Assembly (NCBI GenBank): GCA_036881905.1
Contig: JBAJNN010000030.1
Coordinates: forward strand, 1-25,042
Direction of reading: 5' to 3'
Length of the DNA stretch: 25,042 nt
Source of the DNA: JBAJNN01 sp036881905
GTDB lineage: Bacteria; Pseudomonadota; Alphaproteobacteria; Rhizobiales; Im1
The translations under genes and the position numbers were made by a program. Position 1 is the stretch's first letter. Every line of letters begins with the position of its first letter. The notes beneath the pieces were generated by a model. That model searched no databases. It saw only the letters and a list, made by a program, of their open reading frames with translations, and was not told the DNA's origin. Shown here piece by piece: positions 8,455 through 16,516 of the stretch.

Positions 8455-9579
8455 ATGAAAATAACTCTTGAGCGCACCGCTTTTCTAAAAGCGCTCAATC
8501 ACATCCAGAGTGTGGTCGAGCGCCGCAACACAATTCCCATCCTGTCCAAGCTGTTGCTTCAGGCCGATAGCGATCAGATTCGCCTGACGGCCACCGACCT
8601 TGATATTGAGGTGGTGGAGATTGTGCAGGCCGATGTGGCCAAGAGCGGAGCGACGACGGCGTCGGCGCATATGATGCATGATATCGTGCGCAAACTCCCC
8701 GACGGTTCACAGATTGAGATTGAGCAAGGGCCTGGCGAAAGCCGTGTCGCGATCAGGGCTAGGCAGTCGCGTTTCGCGTTGCAGGCCATGGCGCCTGAGG
8801 ATTTTCCGGACCTTGCGACGGGCGAATTTACCAATTGCTTCGCGATCCCCGCAATGGCGTTCAAGACCCTGATCGAAAAGACGCGCTTTGCGATATCGAC
8901 CGAGGAAACGCGCTATTACCTGAACGGTATCTACCTTCACAGCGTCAGCGAAGGCGAGGACGCCATGCTGCGCGCCGTCGCCACTGACGGCCATCGCCTC
9001 GCCCGCGCCCAGATCGGGCTGCCGGATGGCGCTAAGGATATGCCCGGCATCATTATTCCACGCAAGACGGTGCTTGAGGTAAATCGGCTGATTGAGGGCG
9101 ACGACACCGAGCTTGTCGTCGAAGTGTCGTCGTCAAAGATTCGTTTTCGTTTCGGCTTTGACGGTATCGTACTGACCTCAAAACTCATCGATGGAAAGTT
9201 TCCCGATTACGAGCAGGTGATCCCGAAAGAAAATGACAAGCGCCTTCTGGTTGACACCAAGCTGTTTGCCGAGGCGGTCGATCGCGTATCGACCATCGCA
9301 TCGGAAAAGGGTCGGGCTGTCAGGCTTGATATTTCCAAGGATCAGCTGCGCCTCAGCGTCAATAATCCGGATAGCGGATTGGCTGAGGAAGATGTGCCGG
9401 CGCAATATGATGGCGAGACGCTCGATATTGGCTTTAACGCCCGTTATCTGCTTGACATGATGTCGCAATTTTCAGGTGAGAAGACACAGTTCATGCTGGC
9501 GGTGTCCGGCTCGCCGACCATTGTCAGCGATGTCAGTGACGATATGGTGCTCTATGTCATCATGCCCATGCGGATATAA
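8455..9579 (+). CDS. dnaN: DNA polymerase III beta subunit (sliding clamp)
   Basis: The clamp encircles DNA as a dimer and tethers DNA polymerase III and other enzymes. The length of 374 residues is normal for alphaproteobacteria. The N-terminus MKITLERTAFLKALNHIQSV, the VERRNTIPILSKLLL segment and the C-terminal VLYVIMPMRI are diagnostic. Three clamp domains of about 120 residues each can be followed. The start ATG has AGAGG upstream. recF, often the next gene, is missing: downstream there is transposase debris and an accessory operon. Confidence 0.97.
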   Translation: MKITLERTAFLKALNHIQSVVERRNTIPILSKLLLQADSDQIRLTATDLDIEVVEIVQADVAKSGATTASAHMMHDIVRKLPDGSQIEIEQGPGESRVAIRARQSRFALQAMAPEDFPDLATGEFTNCFAIPAMAFKTLIEKTRFAISTEETRYYLNGIYLHSVSEGEDAMLRAVATDGHRLARAQIGLPDGAKDMPGIIIPRKTVLEVNRLIEGDDTELVVEVSSSKIRFRFGFDGIVLTSKLIDGKFPDYEQVIPKENDKRLLVDTKLFAEAVDRVSTIASEKGRAVRLDISKDQLRLSVNNPDSGLAEEDVPAQYDGETLDIGFNARYLLDMMSQFSGEKTQFMLAVSGSPTIVSDVSDDMVLYVIMPMRI

Positions 9580-9582
9580 AGT

Positions 9583-9605
9583 GCCCTGATGAAGAGGGGG
9601 CTTTT
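9583..9605 (+). terminator. Weak terminator-like hairpin after dnaN
   Basis: A short GCCC...GGGC stem (9583-9586 with 9598-9601) is followed directly by TTTT. The stem is only 4 bp, so this is marginal. Confidence 0.2.
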
Positions 9606-9740
9606 GAGCCTTTGGCGAAGCTGTTGCGACTGGCGTGGGGAGTTTTTATCCCTTCATCGACCATCGGCATCATGCAGGCGCTAGGTGTTTAATTCCGGAT
9701 TTTGATGGTGTATTTTATTCTTCGGAATGGAGGGGTCGCT

Positions 9741-9944
9741 ACGAGACAGGTTCTCCATGGCAGCACTATAACGAAAGCGGCGATGTATCGAGCGATGCGG
9801 AATCGTCGCGAACGCCTGAGGCATTGGCAGAGCCTTACGGGATCGACCAAGAGGTCGTCTTCAAGCGGGAGAAGCGCAGCCTCAGCTGCCGACTTGCCGA
9901 CTGGGGCCAAGGCGCTAAAGCCGACGGTTCCATCGCTTGAATAG
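9741..9944 (+). pseudogene. Remnant of an IS481-family transposase N-terminus
   Basis: Three overlapping frames together recall the N-terminus of IS481-type transposases. The pieces are RQVLHGSTITKAAMYRAM (from 9741), then after a lost base near 9820 ALAEPYGIDQEVVFKREKRS, then after a gained base near 9890 ADLPTGAKALKPTVPS, ending at TAG 9942-9944. The known family pattern is QVLHGS, an arginine-rich helix, LAKRYGI, then ADLPTGPK. The helix-turn-helix part is present but the catalytic DDE domain is absent, so it cannot be active. It sits at the junction between dnaN and the accessory operon. Confidence 0.7.
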
Positions 9945-9998
9945 GGGCGGTCCAAGGTAACGCTCGTAGCGGGAGAAGCGCGGCCAAGGAAGATGTGG

Positions 9999-10027
9999 TT
10001 GGCGCTCGATCTCTGAGCGGCTATAAT
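9999..10027 (+). promoter_or_regulatory. Strong candidate promoter of the FkbH operon
   Basis: TTGGCG (9999-10004) and a perfect TATAAT (10022-10027) are separated by 17 bp. It lies about 110 bp before the fkbH start and downstream of the transposase remnant, and would drive the whole 10139-14927 operon. Confidence 0.5.
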
Positions 10028-10039
10028 CAATCATCAATG

Positions 10040-10053
10040 ATTTGCATGCAAAT
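10040..10053. promoter_or_regulatory. 14-bp perfect palindrome just downstream of the promoter
   Basis: ATTTGCATGCAAAT is self-complementary and begins about 13 bp after the TATAAT box, near the expected transcription start. This is a typical place for a repressor operator. No regulator gene is adjacent. Confidence 0.4.
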
Positions 10054-10138
10054 GGCAGGCAATAAAGTATTCAAAAGGCCGTGAGTGATATTACGGAATG
10101 ACGCGACCGTTCTCACATTCCAAGTTCGTTGTATTACC

Positions 10139-11950
10139 ATGACCGACCTCGACTCACTCTTCGTCTACCCGTTCAACGCTTCCAAGCTGTTCCGTAAGCG
10201 CGTGGAAATCAAACAAGCGCTGGCGCCCGAAGCAAAACAAAAAATCAAAGTTGCGCTCTTGTCCGGCTCCACCATCGGCGAGCTTAAAGAACTGATAGAG
10301 GTGTTTTTGCTGCGCTTTGGCATCGAATGCGAGTTTTGGGAGGGGGCATATAACAGCTTTTATGAAGAAGCGATGTTTGCGCGGGCATTGTGGGATTTTG
10401 GCCCGGACTGGGTCTATGTGCATACTTCGCATAAAAATATCACGTTTTTTCCTTCAATAGACAGTAAAGATAAAGAAATTTCTGATAAATTTTTTCAGGA
10501 AAGCGAAAAATGGCGCAATCTGATAACGCTTTTCTCAAAGAGGGGCGTGAAAACAATCTTTAATAATTTTGATTTTCCGGTCACGCGCAAGCTTGGCAAT
10601 CTGGACGGTTTTTCAGCCACGGGACGGGTGCAATTTATTCGCAAGCTCAATCGGTTTTTTGCCGATTGCGATTGCAGGAAAAATATTTATTTCAACGATT
10701 TGAATTATTTGAGCGCGGTGGTGGGTCTGGATGACTGGTTCGATCATGCCTATTGGCATTCCTTCCGCTATGCCATAGCGCCCAAAGCCCTGCCCCTTGT
10801 CGCCGCCTCATTAGCCGGCATCATCGCCTCGGCACAGGGGCTGAGCAAAAAATGCTTGCCTGTGATTTGGACAACACGACGTGGGGAGGCGTCATTGGAG
10901 ACGATGGCGTGGAGGGGATCGCGCTGGGGCCGGAAACTCCCAAAGGCAATATGTTTCGGGAAGTGCAGGACTATGTTTCCGATTCAGGCAAGCGCGGCAT
11001 TATCCTTGCCGTGAACTCTAAAAACGATCCAACCTTGGCCAGAGAAGGATTTACGCACCCCCACAGTGCGCTTGCAGCGGATGATTTTGCCTCGTTTCAG
11101 GCCGGCTGGGACATGAAGTCTCGAAATATGGCCAGGATTGCAAAAGAGCTGAATGTCTTTACCGATAGTTTTGTCTTCATCGACGACAACAAGCCGGAGA
11201 TTCTGGAGATCAACAACACCCTGCCGGAGGTTGCGACGCTTTCCTATGACACGTCGCCCGTCGAGCTTCTGACGCAGTTGGATCGGAACGGATATTTTGA
11301 ACCGGTCAGCATTTCGGCGGACGATTCCAAACGCAAGGATTATTACAAACAAAATGCGCTGCGAGAGCAAAACCTTGCTTCGGCGGCGTCGCTGGAAGAC
11401 CATCTGCAATCGCTGAATATGTCGGCGCGCCTTTTTGCGGTGGATGATGCTTCGTTCGAGCGCTGTCTGCAACTGATCAACAAGACCAACCAGTTCAATC
11501 CCACCACAAGACGCACCGATGGAATTGAACTGTCGCGGAAGATGGCGGATAAAAACAGCCTTCTCATTTGCGGCAGCCTGACCGACAATTCGGTACTAAC
11601 GGTATCGTCACCGTCTTATCCGCCGTGATCACGGTATCGTCACCGTCTTATCCGCCGTGATCGTGGGGGAGTACGCCGAGATCGACATTTGGGTGATGAG
11701 CTGCCGTGTCTTCAACCGCGAGTTTGAATATGCCGTGTTCGATTATCTTATTGAGCAGGCGCGCGCCAAAGGTATCGAACGTCTGAAGGTGAAATTCATC
11801 AAAACCGCAAAAAACGGCTATATCGGCTCGCTTTATGATCGGTTGGGCTTCACAGTGGAAAAAATCAAGGACGATTCTAAAGACTATATCTTCCATGATA
11901 TCAGGGACTATGAACGCAAAAATCGATTTATCAAGGTGCGGGGATCGTGA
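10139..11950 (+). pseudogene. FkbH-like HAD-superfamily protein, frameshifted
   Basis: FkbH-type proteins take a phosphorylated C3 unit (from 1,3-bisphosphoglycerate) and load a glyceryl group onto an acyl carrier protein. The N-terminal part (VALLSGSTIGELKELIEVFL, SGNH-like) is in one frame to about 10850. The HAD part, with ACDLDNTTWGGVIGDDG (DxDxT motif) and SKNDP, is in a second frame to about 11588. The C-terminal acyltransferase-like part (INKTNQFN, then IDIWVMSCRVFNREFEYAVFD) ends in a third frame at TGA 11948-11950. The lesions are A6 at 10847-10852 (seven A needed), AA at 11587-11588 (three needed) and a 32-bp tandem duplication at 11599-11662. The start is ATG 10139 by homology; GTG 10085 is an alternative with AAGG upstream. 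The stop overlaps the ACP start. Confidence 0.85.
11599..11662 (+). repeat. 32-bp perfect tandem duplication inside fkbH
   Basis: 11599-11630 and 11631-11662 are identical. Each copy covers the codons for GIVTVLSAVI. Thirty-two is not a multiple of three, so the duplication disrupts the frame. A single copy restores the expected family sequence. Confidence 0.9.
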
Positions 11951-12186
11951 CACTCACAAAACTTCAGTCTATTATGCGCGATGTTTTTAACAATCAGGAC
12001 CTCACCATCACGCTCGACGATAATATGGAAACAATCGCCAGTTGGGACTCTCTGGGAACAGTCTATTTGATGACCGCCATTATCGACGAATTCGGCGTGG
12101 AGATCGGCCCGGATGACTTTGAGCATTTTACCTCGGTACAAGCGATCGTGAATATTCTGAGCAAACAGGATATTGAGAGCTTCTGA
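11947..12186 (+). CDS. Acyl carrier protein
   Basis: This is a 79-residue acyl carrier protein. The motif WDSLGTV at residues 33-39 holds the serine (S35) expected to carry the phosphopantetheine arm, and the helical pattern LMTAIIDEFGVEIGPDDF is typical. It starts with GTG inside the fkbH stop (GTGA), indicating translational coupling. Its place after an FkbH-like gene suggests it carries the glyceryl-type unit made by FkbH rather than serving general fatty acid synthesis (inference). Confidence 0.88.
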   Translation: MTLTKLQSIMRDVFNNQDLTITLDDNMETIASWDSLGTVYLMTAIIDEFGVEIGPDDFEHFTSVQAIVNILSKQDIESF

Positions 12187-12188
12187 CC

Positions 12189-12577
12189 ATGAAATTTCAT
12201 CATTTGGGCATTGCGTGCAAAAGTATTTCCAAAACCGTGGCACAGTTCAAGGCCCATCATCATAATATTGTAAATATCTCCGAGAAAATCCATGATCCCG
12301 AACAGGATGCAACCTTGCAAATTCTCACCCTGGACGATAGGGTCCGTTATGAATTTATTTCCGGGAATATGGTGAAAGGTCTGATCAAAAAGAATATTGA
12401 ACTCTACCATGTCTGTTTTCAGGTCCAAAACGATCTTCAAGAGGACATAAAACGGCTGGTCAAGGGGGGGCGGTTCTGCTTTCCAAGCCTAAACCCGCTT
12501 GTTTGTTCGGTGGGCGACATGTGGCCTTTTTTAAAACCTCATACGGTATCGTCGAGTTGATAGAGGACGCGGAATAA
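12189..12577 (+). pseudogene. VOC/glyoxalase-fold protein, frameshifted near the C-terminus
   Basis: The N-terminus MKFHHLGIACKSISKTVAQF and the later YEFI and YHVCFQV segments match VOC metalloenzymes of the methylmalonyl-CoA epimerase/lactoylglutathione lyase type. The frame breaks at a G7 run (12464-12470). With eight G the sequence reads on as GGAVLLSKPKPACLFGGRHV and then AFFKTSYGIVELIEDAE, the expected C-terminal half including the GLVE-like metal-binding glutamate. That frame ends at TAA 12575-12577, overlapping the ATG of the next gene. As read, the uncorrected product is 123 residues with a wrong tail. VOC genes of this type are often neighbours of fkbH in surface glycan clusters; the reaction is unknown. 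Confidence 0.75.
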
Positions 12578-13518
12578 TGCTGGCGAAGGGGCAAATGAGC
12601 AAAGGGCTTATGTTCCACCACTTCCATGGGCAAGAACACCCGGTCGTGCAGGGCAGCATCGATGCGGACTCCTTGTCTTCCATGCTGGATTTCGTGGGGC
12701 TGACGAATATTCTCCCGGCACAAGACTATTATGCTCGAGTTCTTGCCGGCGCGCTGGAGCCACGGCATTTATGCGTGACCTTCGACGACACCCTGCTTTG
12801 TCAATACGACATTGCCAAGCCGGTGCTGGATGCGCTCGGCATCACCGCCTTCTGGTTCGTTTATTCTTCGGTGCTGGAGGGGCAAAAAGAATGGCTGGAG
12901 ATTTATCGCATTTTCAGAACCCGTTGGTTTGATGACATCGACCATTTTTATGGGCTTTTCTTCGCGCGGGTTGAAAGTTGCTATGGCATAGACTATCGGC
13001 GGCGTCATGCGCGGTTCGACCCGAGGAATTATCTTCCCAACGATCCTTTTTACAGCGATAATGATCGTTGGTTCCGCTATCTGCGCGACCGCTTTTTGGA
13101 CAGTGAGACCTATCACCGGCTTATGCGGGACATGCTGCGCGACCATCAGGTGGATCTTGAAAAAATATCTAAGAACCTCTGGATGAAGGTCGGGCAGATT
13201 CAAACGCTGAGCCAGGAAGGACATCTGATCGGCCTGCACTCGCATACTCACCCCACAAGGCTGGCCGCCTTGAGCGCGCAAGCGCAACAGGGAGAATATG
13301 ACGCCAACTATGCGGCGATCGAGCACATTACCGGCAAGGCGCCCACTACGGCCTCTCACCCGTGCAATTCCTATAATGCGGAGACGTTGAGACTATTGCG
13401 GGACAAAGGCATCCGTCTGGCCTTTCGCGCCGATGTGGCGGACGTGGAAAATCGCTCTCTTCTGGAAATGCCCCGGGAAAATCATGCCAATATTCTAAGG
13501 CGAATGAGGCAGACATGA
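12577..13518 (+). CDS. Polysaccharide deacetylase family protein (NodB/CE4-like)
   Basis: This 313-residue protein has the CE4 motif order: TFDD at 68-71 (catalytic base and metal ligand), HSHTH at 221-225 (metal-binding histidines) and HPCNSYN near 261-267 in place of the usual PYGSYN loop. The family removes acetyl groups from N-acetyl sugars with a divalent metal. An insert of about 110 residues between motifs 1 and 2 is rich in aromatic and charged residues and may define the substrate. No signal peptide is visible, so a cytosolic sugar or lipid-linked substrate is likely. The ATG overlaps the corrected stop of the VOC gene (TAATG), and the stop overlaps the next start (ATGA). Confidence 0.82.
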   Translation: MLAKGQMSKGLMFHHFHGQEHPVVQGSIDADSLSSMLDFVGLTNILPAQDYYARVLAGALEPRHLCVTFDDTLLCQYDIAKPVLDALGITAFWFVYSSVLEGQKEWLEIYRIFRTRWFDDIDHFYGLFFARVESCYGIDYRRRHARFDPRNYLPNDPFYSDNDRWFRYLRDRFLDSETYHRLMRDMLRDHQVDLEKISKNLWMKVGQIQTLSQEGHLIGLHSHTHPTRLAALSAQAQQGEYDANYAAIEHITGKAPTTASHPCNSYNAETLRLLRDKGIRLAFRADVADVENRSLLEMPRENHANILRRMRQT

Positions 13519-14495
13519 TCGCGATTCGGCGGGCCGATGGCGACGCGGTGGAGCGTGTCGTCGAGTCTATCCGGCGTTACTGGAAACAAGGCCACATTTT
13601 TGTGCGGGATCGGGCTTTCTTTACCTACGAAATGCAGGGCTTCGGAGAGCTGCAATTCCTTCTCGCGGAAGAAGAGGGTCATATCGCCGGATTGGTGGGC
13701 TATATCCCATATGATCCGGCGCTTGAAAATGCCGACGTGTTTTTGGTTCTGCTGCGTGTGAGAGACGAATATGCCAAAAGCGGGCTGGGCATGAAGCTGC
13801 TTAAAGCCTGCAAGGCACTCTCGCCAACGGCCGCCACCCATACGGTCGGCGTAAGGCCCGAGGTTATTGCACTTTATGCGTTGATGGGGTTCAAGACCGG
13901 CACAATGGACCATTTATATTGGATCGACACATCGCTTTCCTCCCACCATCTGGTCGAGGCGCATTGCGCGCCGGGCGATTTTGAACCCGCGACCCCGCCC
14001 CCCTCGTTCGCTATCCGAATGGATGCGCCCACCCACTCCTTGTTTGAACGGTGCGCGCAAAACTATCGCCCTTATAAGAGCCATGCCTATTTCGAGAAAC
14101 GCTACCTTCGCCACCCGATCCATGACTATCGATTTATAACGACCTTCGACGCAGACGGCCAGGCGATCGCGGTTCTGCGCGAGGTGGTTCATCAGGGGGC
14201 GAAAGCCTTGCGTATCATCGATATGATCGGGGAGGCGCATTATCTCTCCGCGCTGTGCCGGGCGAGTTTCGCCAAAGCGAAAGACATTGGGGCCGAATAT
14301 GTCGATCTCTATTGCGCGGGGCCTTCTCCCGCGCTCTTTGTCAGGGCAGGGATGCGCCTCAATGACGGTCGGGACATCGTCCCCAATTATTTCGCCCCTT
14401 TTACAAAGGACAATATCGCCTTGACCTTCGCGACCACGGCACAAGAAAATTTCCGGCTCTTCAGGGGCGATGGCGATCAGGACCGGCCGGCATGA
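13515..14495 (+). CDS. GNAT-like acyltransferase with a second C-terminal domain
   Basis: The 326-residue protein starts in an ATGA overlap with the deacetylase stop, with GAGG upstream. Residues about 1-145 form a GNAT-like domain: AGLVGYIPY, then the acyl-CoA-loop region VRDEYAKSGLGMKLLKAC, then VRPEVIALYALMGF. Residues about 185-315 look like a second, more divergent acyltransferase-like half (IIDMIGEAHYLSALCRASF, AEYVDLYCAG). GNAT enzymes transfer acyl groups from CoA, and some use ACP. Next to an ACP and a deacetylase, it is the best candidate for placing the carrier-bound acyl group on an amino sugar (inference). The stop overlaps the next start (ATGA). Confidence 0.72.
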   Translation: MIAIRRADGDAVERVVESIRRYWKQGHIFVRDRAFFTYEMQGFGELQFLLAEEEGHIAGLVGYIPYDPALENADVFLVLLRVRDEYAKSGLGMKLLKACKALSPTAATHTVGVRPEVIALYALMGFKTGTMDHLYWIDTSLSSHHLVEAHCAPGDFEPATPPPSFAIRMDAPTHSLFERCAQNYRPYKSHAYFEKRYLRHPIHDYRFITTFDADGQAIAVLREVVHQGAKALRIIDMIGEAHYLSALCRASFAKAKDIGAEYVDLYCAGPSPALFVRAGMRLNDGRDIVPNYFAPFTKDNIALTFATTAQENFRLFRGDGDQDRPA

Positions 14496-14927
14496 TTTTA
14501 GAAAATCAACTGAACACGTCAGACAGCGCATTGCTTATGCTTCTGGCGGCTTTTGCGATACGATGGGGATAACCGCACTGAAGAGCACCGAGCGCAATGG
14601 AGCGCGTTACAGCAATCACATCATCTTTGGTCCCGTGAATGCCGATAAGGAATTTATCGAAAAAAGCAAGGTCAACACGGCAAAGTCGGTACATTTTCAG
14701 AGCGATCCTCTTATGCCCGACTTTTTATTGAACCGGTCTATAAAACCGTTGAGGTGCTCAAGCCCAAAGAGACTTACGCGTACCACGACAGTGTCGAAGC
14801 GTTTAGTTTGCCGAATCCGACGCAACCCGCTTCGATGCGGCTGGATTGCGGCGAGACGATCGCGCGGGCTTCCTTAGCCCTTGAGTCAATCACGAGTGGC
14901 GTCGGCGTCACAGGCTTCGTCGGCTAA
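14492..14927 (+). pseudogene. Unrecognised last gene of the operon, broken by two frameshifts
   Basis: ATG 14492 overlaps the GNAT stop (ATGA) and reads MILENQLNTSDSALLMLL to a TGGGGATAA stop at about 14567. Adding one G to the G4 run 14565-14568 continues as ITALKSTERNGARYSNHIIF and FGPVNADKEFIEK. Adding one A to the A6 run 14660-14665 continues as ARLFIEPVYKTVEVLKPKE and ends at TAA 14925-14927. The corrected protein would be about 145 residues. I do not recognise its family. The support is the overlap, the clean reading after two same-direction corrections and sensible codon use. The alternative is a chance series of short open frames. Confidence 0.45.
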
Positions 14928-15286
14928 GAAAATAAGTGGCTTTATTTCTCCGCACGCAAATGTCTTCGAAGGCGGCGCGGGAGACTGCCTTGCCTGGCGT
15001 GGGGCGGAAGGTAAGCGGGGATGCTCCGGCGTCACTGAAGGCAGGGAACTTTACAGATGAACCCACCGGGTAAGCGGCCAAAAGTCCGGTCGCAGGCTTC
15101 CTTTTGCGCCGGCCGCCGAGGCATAATCGCGAATCGTCGCTAAACCGACGCCTTGATGCGCGGTTTCGGCTATCGCCCGGGTGAGCGTCGCGGCAACGAC
15201 TGACTTAGGCGCCAGCCTCGCCGTACCATCGTAACTGCCGATAAAGCCTCATCTATATACCATATCTCTTACGACACATTAGACCA
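14928..15286. other. Region between the glycan operon and the ABC importer
   Basis: There is no intact gene. On the minus strand 15051-15248 is a stop-bounded frame of 65 codons with coding-like composition (SVVAATLTRAIAETAHQGVG) but no start. It appears to continue in another minus-strand frame to TGA 14908-14910. This may be a decayed gene or chance. From about 15240 the sequence becomes AT-rich. Confidence 0.35.
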
Positions 15287-15305
15287 TGAATTTAAGTTAA
15301 CTTCA
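15287..15305. promoter_or_regulatory. 19-bp palindrome, candidate operator of the ABC importer
   Basis: TGAATTTAAGTTAACTTCA is an inverted repeat centred on G15296 with one mismatched pair. It overlaps the -35 hexamer of the candidate promoter, so binding would block transcription. Metal or cofactor regulation would suit an importer of this type, but I cannot assign it to Fur, Zur, Irr or another family. Confidence 0.5.
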
Positions 15306-15325
15306 TATATCTTATTTTATAAATT
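15297..15325 (+). promoter_or_regulatory. Candidate promoter of the ABC importer
   Basis: TTAACT (15297-15302) and TAAATT (15320-15325) are spaced by 17 bp in AT-rich DNA about 45 bp before the gene start. AAGGAG (from 15359) is the ribosome binding site. Confidence 0.45.
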
Positions 15326-15369
15326 CGATTCTGAGTTATGAGTTTTGATGTCATCAAAAAGGAGCTGCC

Positions 15370-16455
15370 ATGATGAAACGTAAAAGCGTTCTCCGATCGC
15401 ATTCGGGCATCGCCATGATGGCGCTCGTTGCCGCCATGACATTTGCGGCGACCGCGGTCGCCGCACGGAAGGGTGATTCGCCATCTCCTGGCGAAATAAA
15501 TTTTGTCGATCAAGCCGGTCGCAAGATCATGCTGAACAAAGTGCCGGAGCGTGTGGCGATTATTCCACCCCCGATCCCTCCAGTGTTCGTATCAATCGAT
15601 GAAACCACGGATCGGCTGGTGGGAGTGAACCGCTCCTCGAAAATGATTTTGCATGATGGTCTTATTAGGAAATTTTTCCCAAATTACAAAGACATTCCAA
15701 TTGTTGGCAATGGCTACATGCCCAATATTGAAAGCCTACTTAAAGTCAAGCCGGATCTTGTCTTCCAATGGGTTAATCTTGGCGATGATATTATTACCCC
15801 GATCACAAATGCCGGTCTTAAGGTCGTAGCTCTGGAAGGAGCCAAAGACAGAGGGACATCACTTGGCTGGTTTCGCATAATTGGCCGTGTGGTCGGCAAC
15901 CGGCAAAAAGCCGAACGCCTGATTGCCTGGTACAAAGCCGTAAGAGAGCGTATAAAGATTCGAACCGATCAGCTTGCGGATAAGGACAAACTCAGTGTAC
16001 TTTATTTCAAGCGCTTCAAAACGCAATTCAATGTTGCCGGTTCCCGAGGCTTCAACAACTCTGATATTGTTCTAGCAGGGGGCAGAAATGCCGCATCTAC
16101 GATTCCGACATATTACCAAGTCGTTGACGTAGAACAGATTCTTAAATGGAATCCGGATATCGTCTTTCTAAACGGTTTTGAGAAAAATCTTGGTCCACAA
16201 GACGTTTATGACAATCCGCTGTTGGCGGATGTCAACGCGGTAAAAAACAAGCGTGTTTATCGGGTGCTGGTTGGCGCCTATTACTGGGACACCCCCTGCC
16301 AGGAAGCTCCGCTCTTATGGATGTGGATGTCGCAGTGTCTTCATCCCGAGCTGTTTCATTTCGATTTACCCGCGGAAATTCGCCGCGCCTATGGCTGGAT
16401 CTACGGTCGGACGCCGAGCGACCGGCAGATCGCTCATATTCTGCGCATGCCGTAG
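15370..16455 (+). CDS. Periplasmic binding protein of an iron/metallophore/B12-class ABC importer
   Basis: The 361-residue protein begins at ATG 15370 (15373 also possible) seven bases after AAGGAG. Residues 1-32 form a signal peptide: basic MKRK, then AMMALVAAMTFAATAVAA. The mature part is a class III (TroA/FecB-like) binding protein with the usual opening VDQAGRKIMLNKVPERVAII, then NIESLLKVKPDLVFQW, QKAERLIAWY and VEQILKWNPDIVFLNG. These proteins capture iron chelates, cobalamin or other metal complexes and deliver them to a FecCD permease. The ligand cannot be read from the sequence. The unusual IIPPPIPPVFVSID near residues 57-71 replaces the more common start of the first lobe. Confidence 0.85.
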   Translation: MMKRKSVLRSHSGIAMMALVAAMTFAATAVAARKGDSPSPGEINFVDQAGRKIMLNKVPERVAIIPPPIPPVFVSIDETTDRLVGVNRSSKMILHDGLIRKFFPNYKDIPIVGNGYMPNIESLLKVKPDLVFQWVNLGDDIITPITNAGLKVVALEGAKDRGTSLGWFRIIGRVVGNRQKAERLIAWYKAVRERIKIRTDQLADKDKLSVLYFKRFKTQFNVAGSRGFNNSDIVLAGGRNAASTIPTYYQVVDVEQILKWNPDIVFLNGFEKNLGPQDVYDNPLLADVNAVKNKRVYRVLVGAYYWDTPCQEAPLLWMWMSQCLHPELFHFDLPAEIRRAYGWIYGRTPSDRQIAHILRMP

Positions 16456-16502
16456 AATAGCGATGCGACGAGGTCGCCAAATTCTCCGGACAGGAGAATG
16501 AT

Positions 16503-16516
16503 ATGAGCACATGGCT
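16503..16516 (+). pseudogene. Detached 5' start of the FecCD permease
   Basis: ATG 16503 follows a good AGGAGAATGAT ribosome binding site and encodes MSTW before the inserted element begins. The body resumes after the element as GHLVNSMM in the frame of the permease. Joining the two gives MSTWLGHLVNSMMGLF, so this is probably the ancestral start. Confidence 0.5.
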
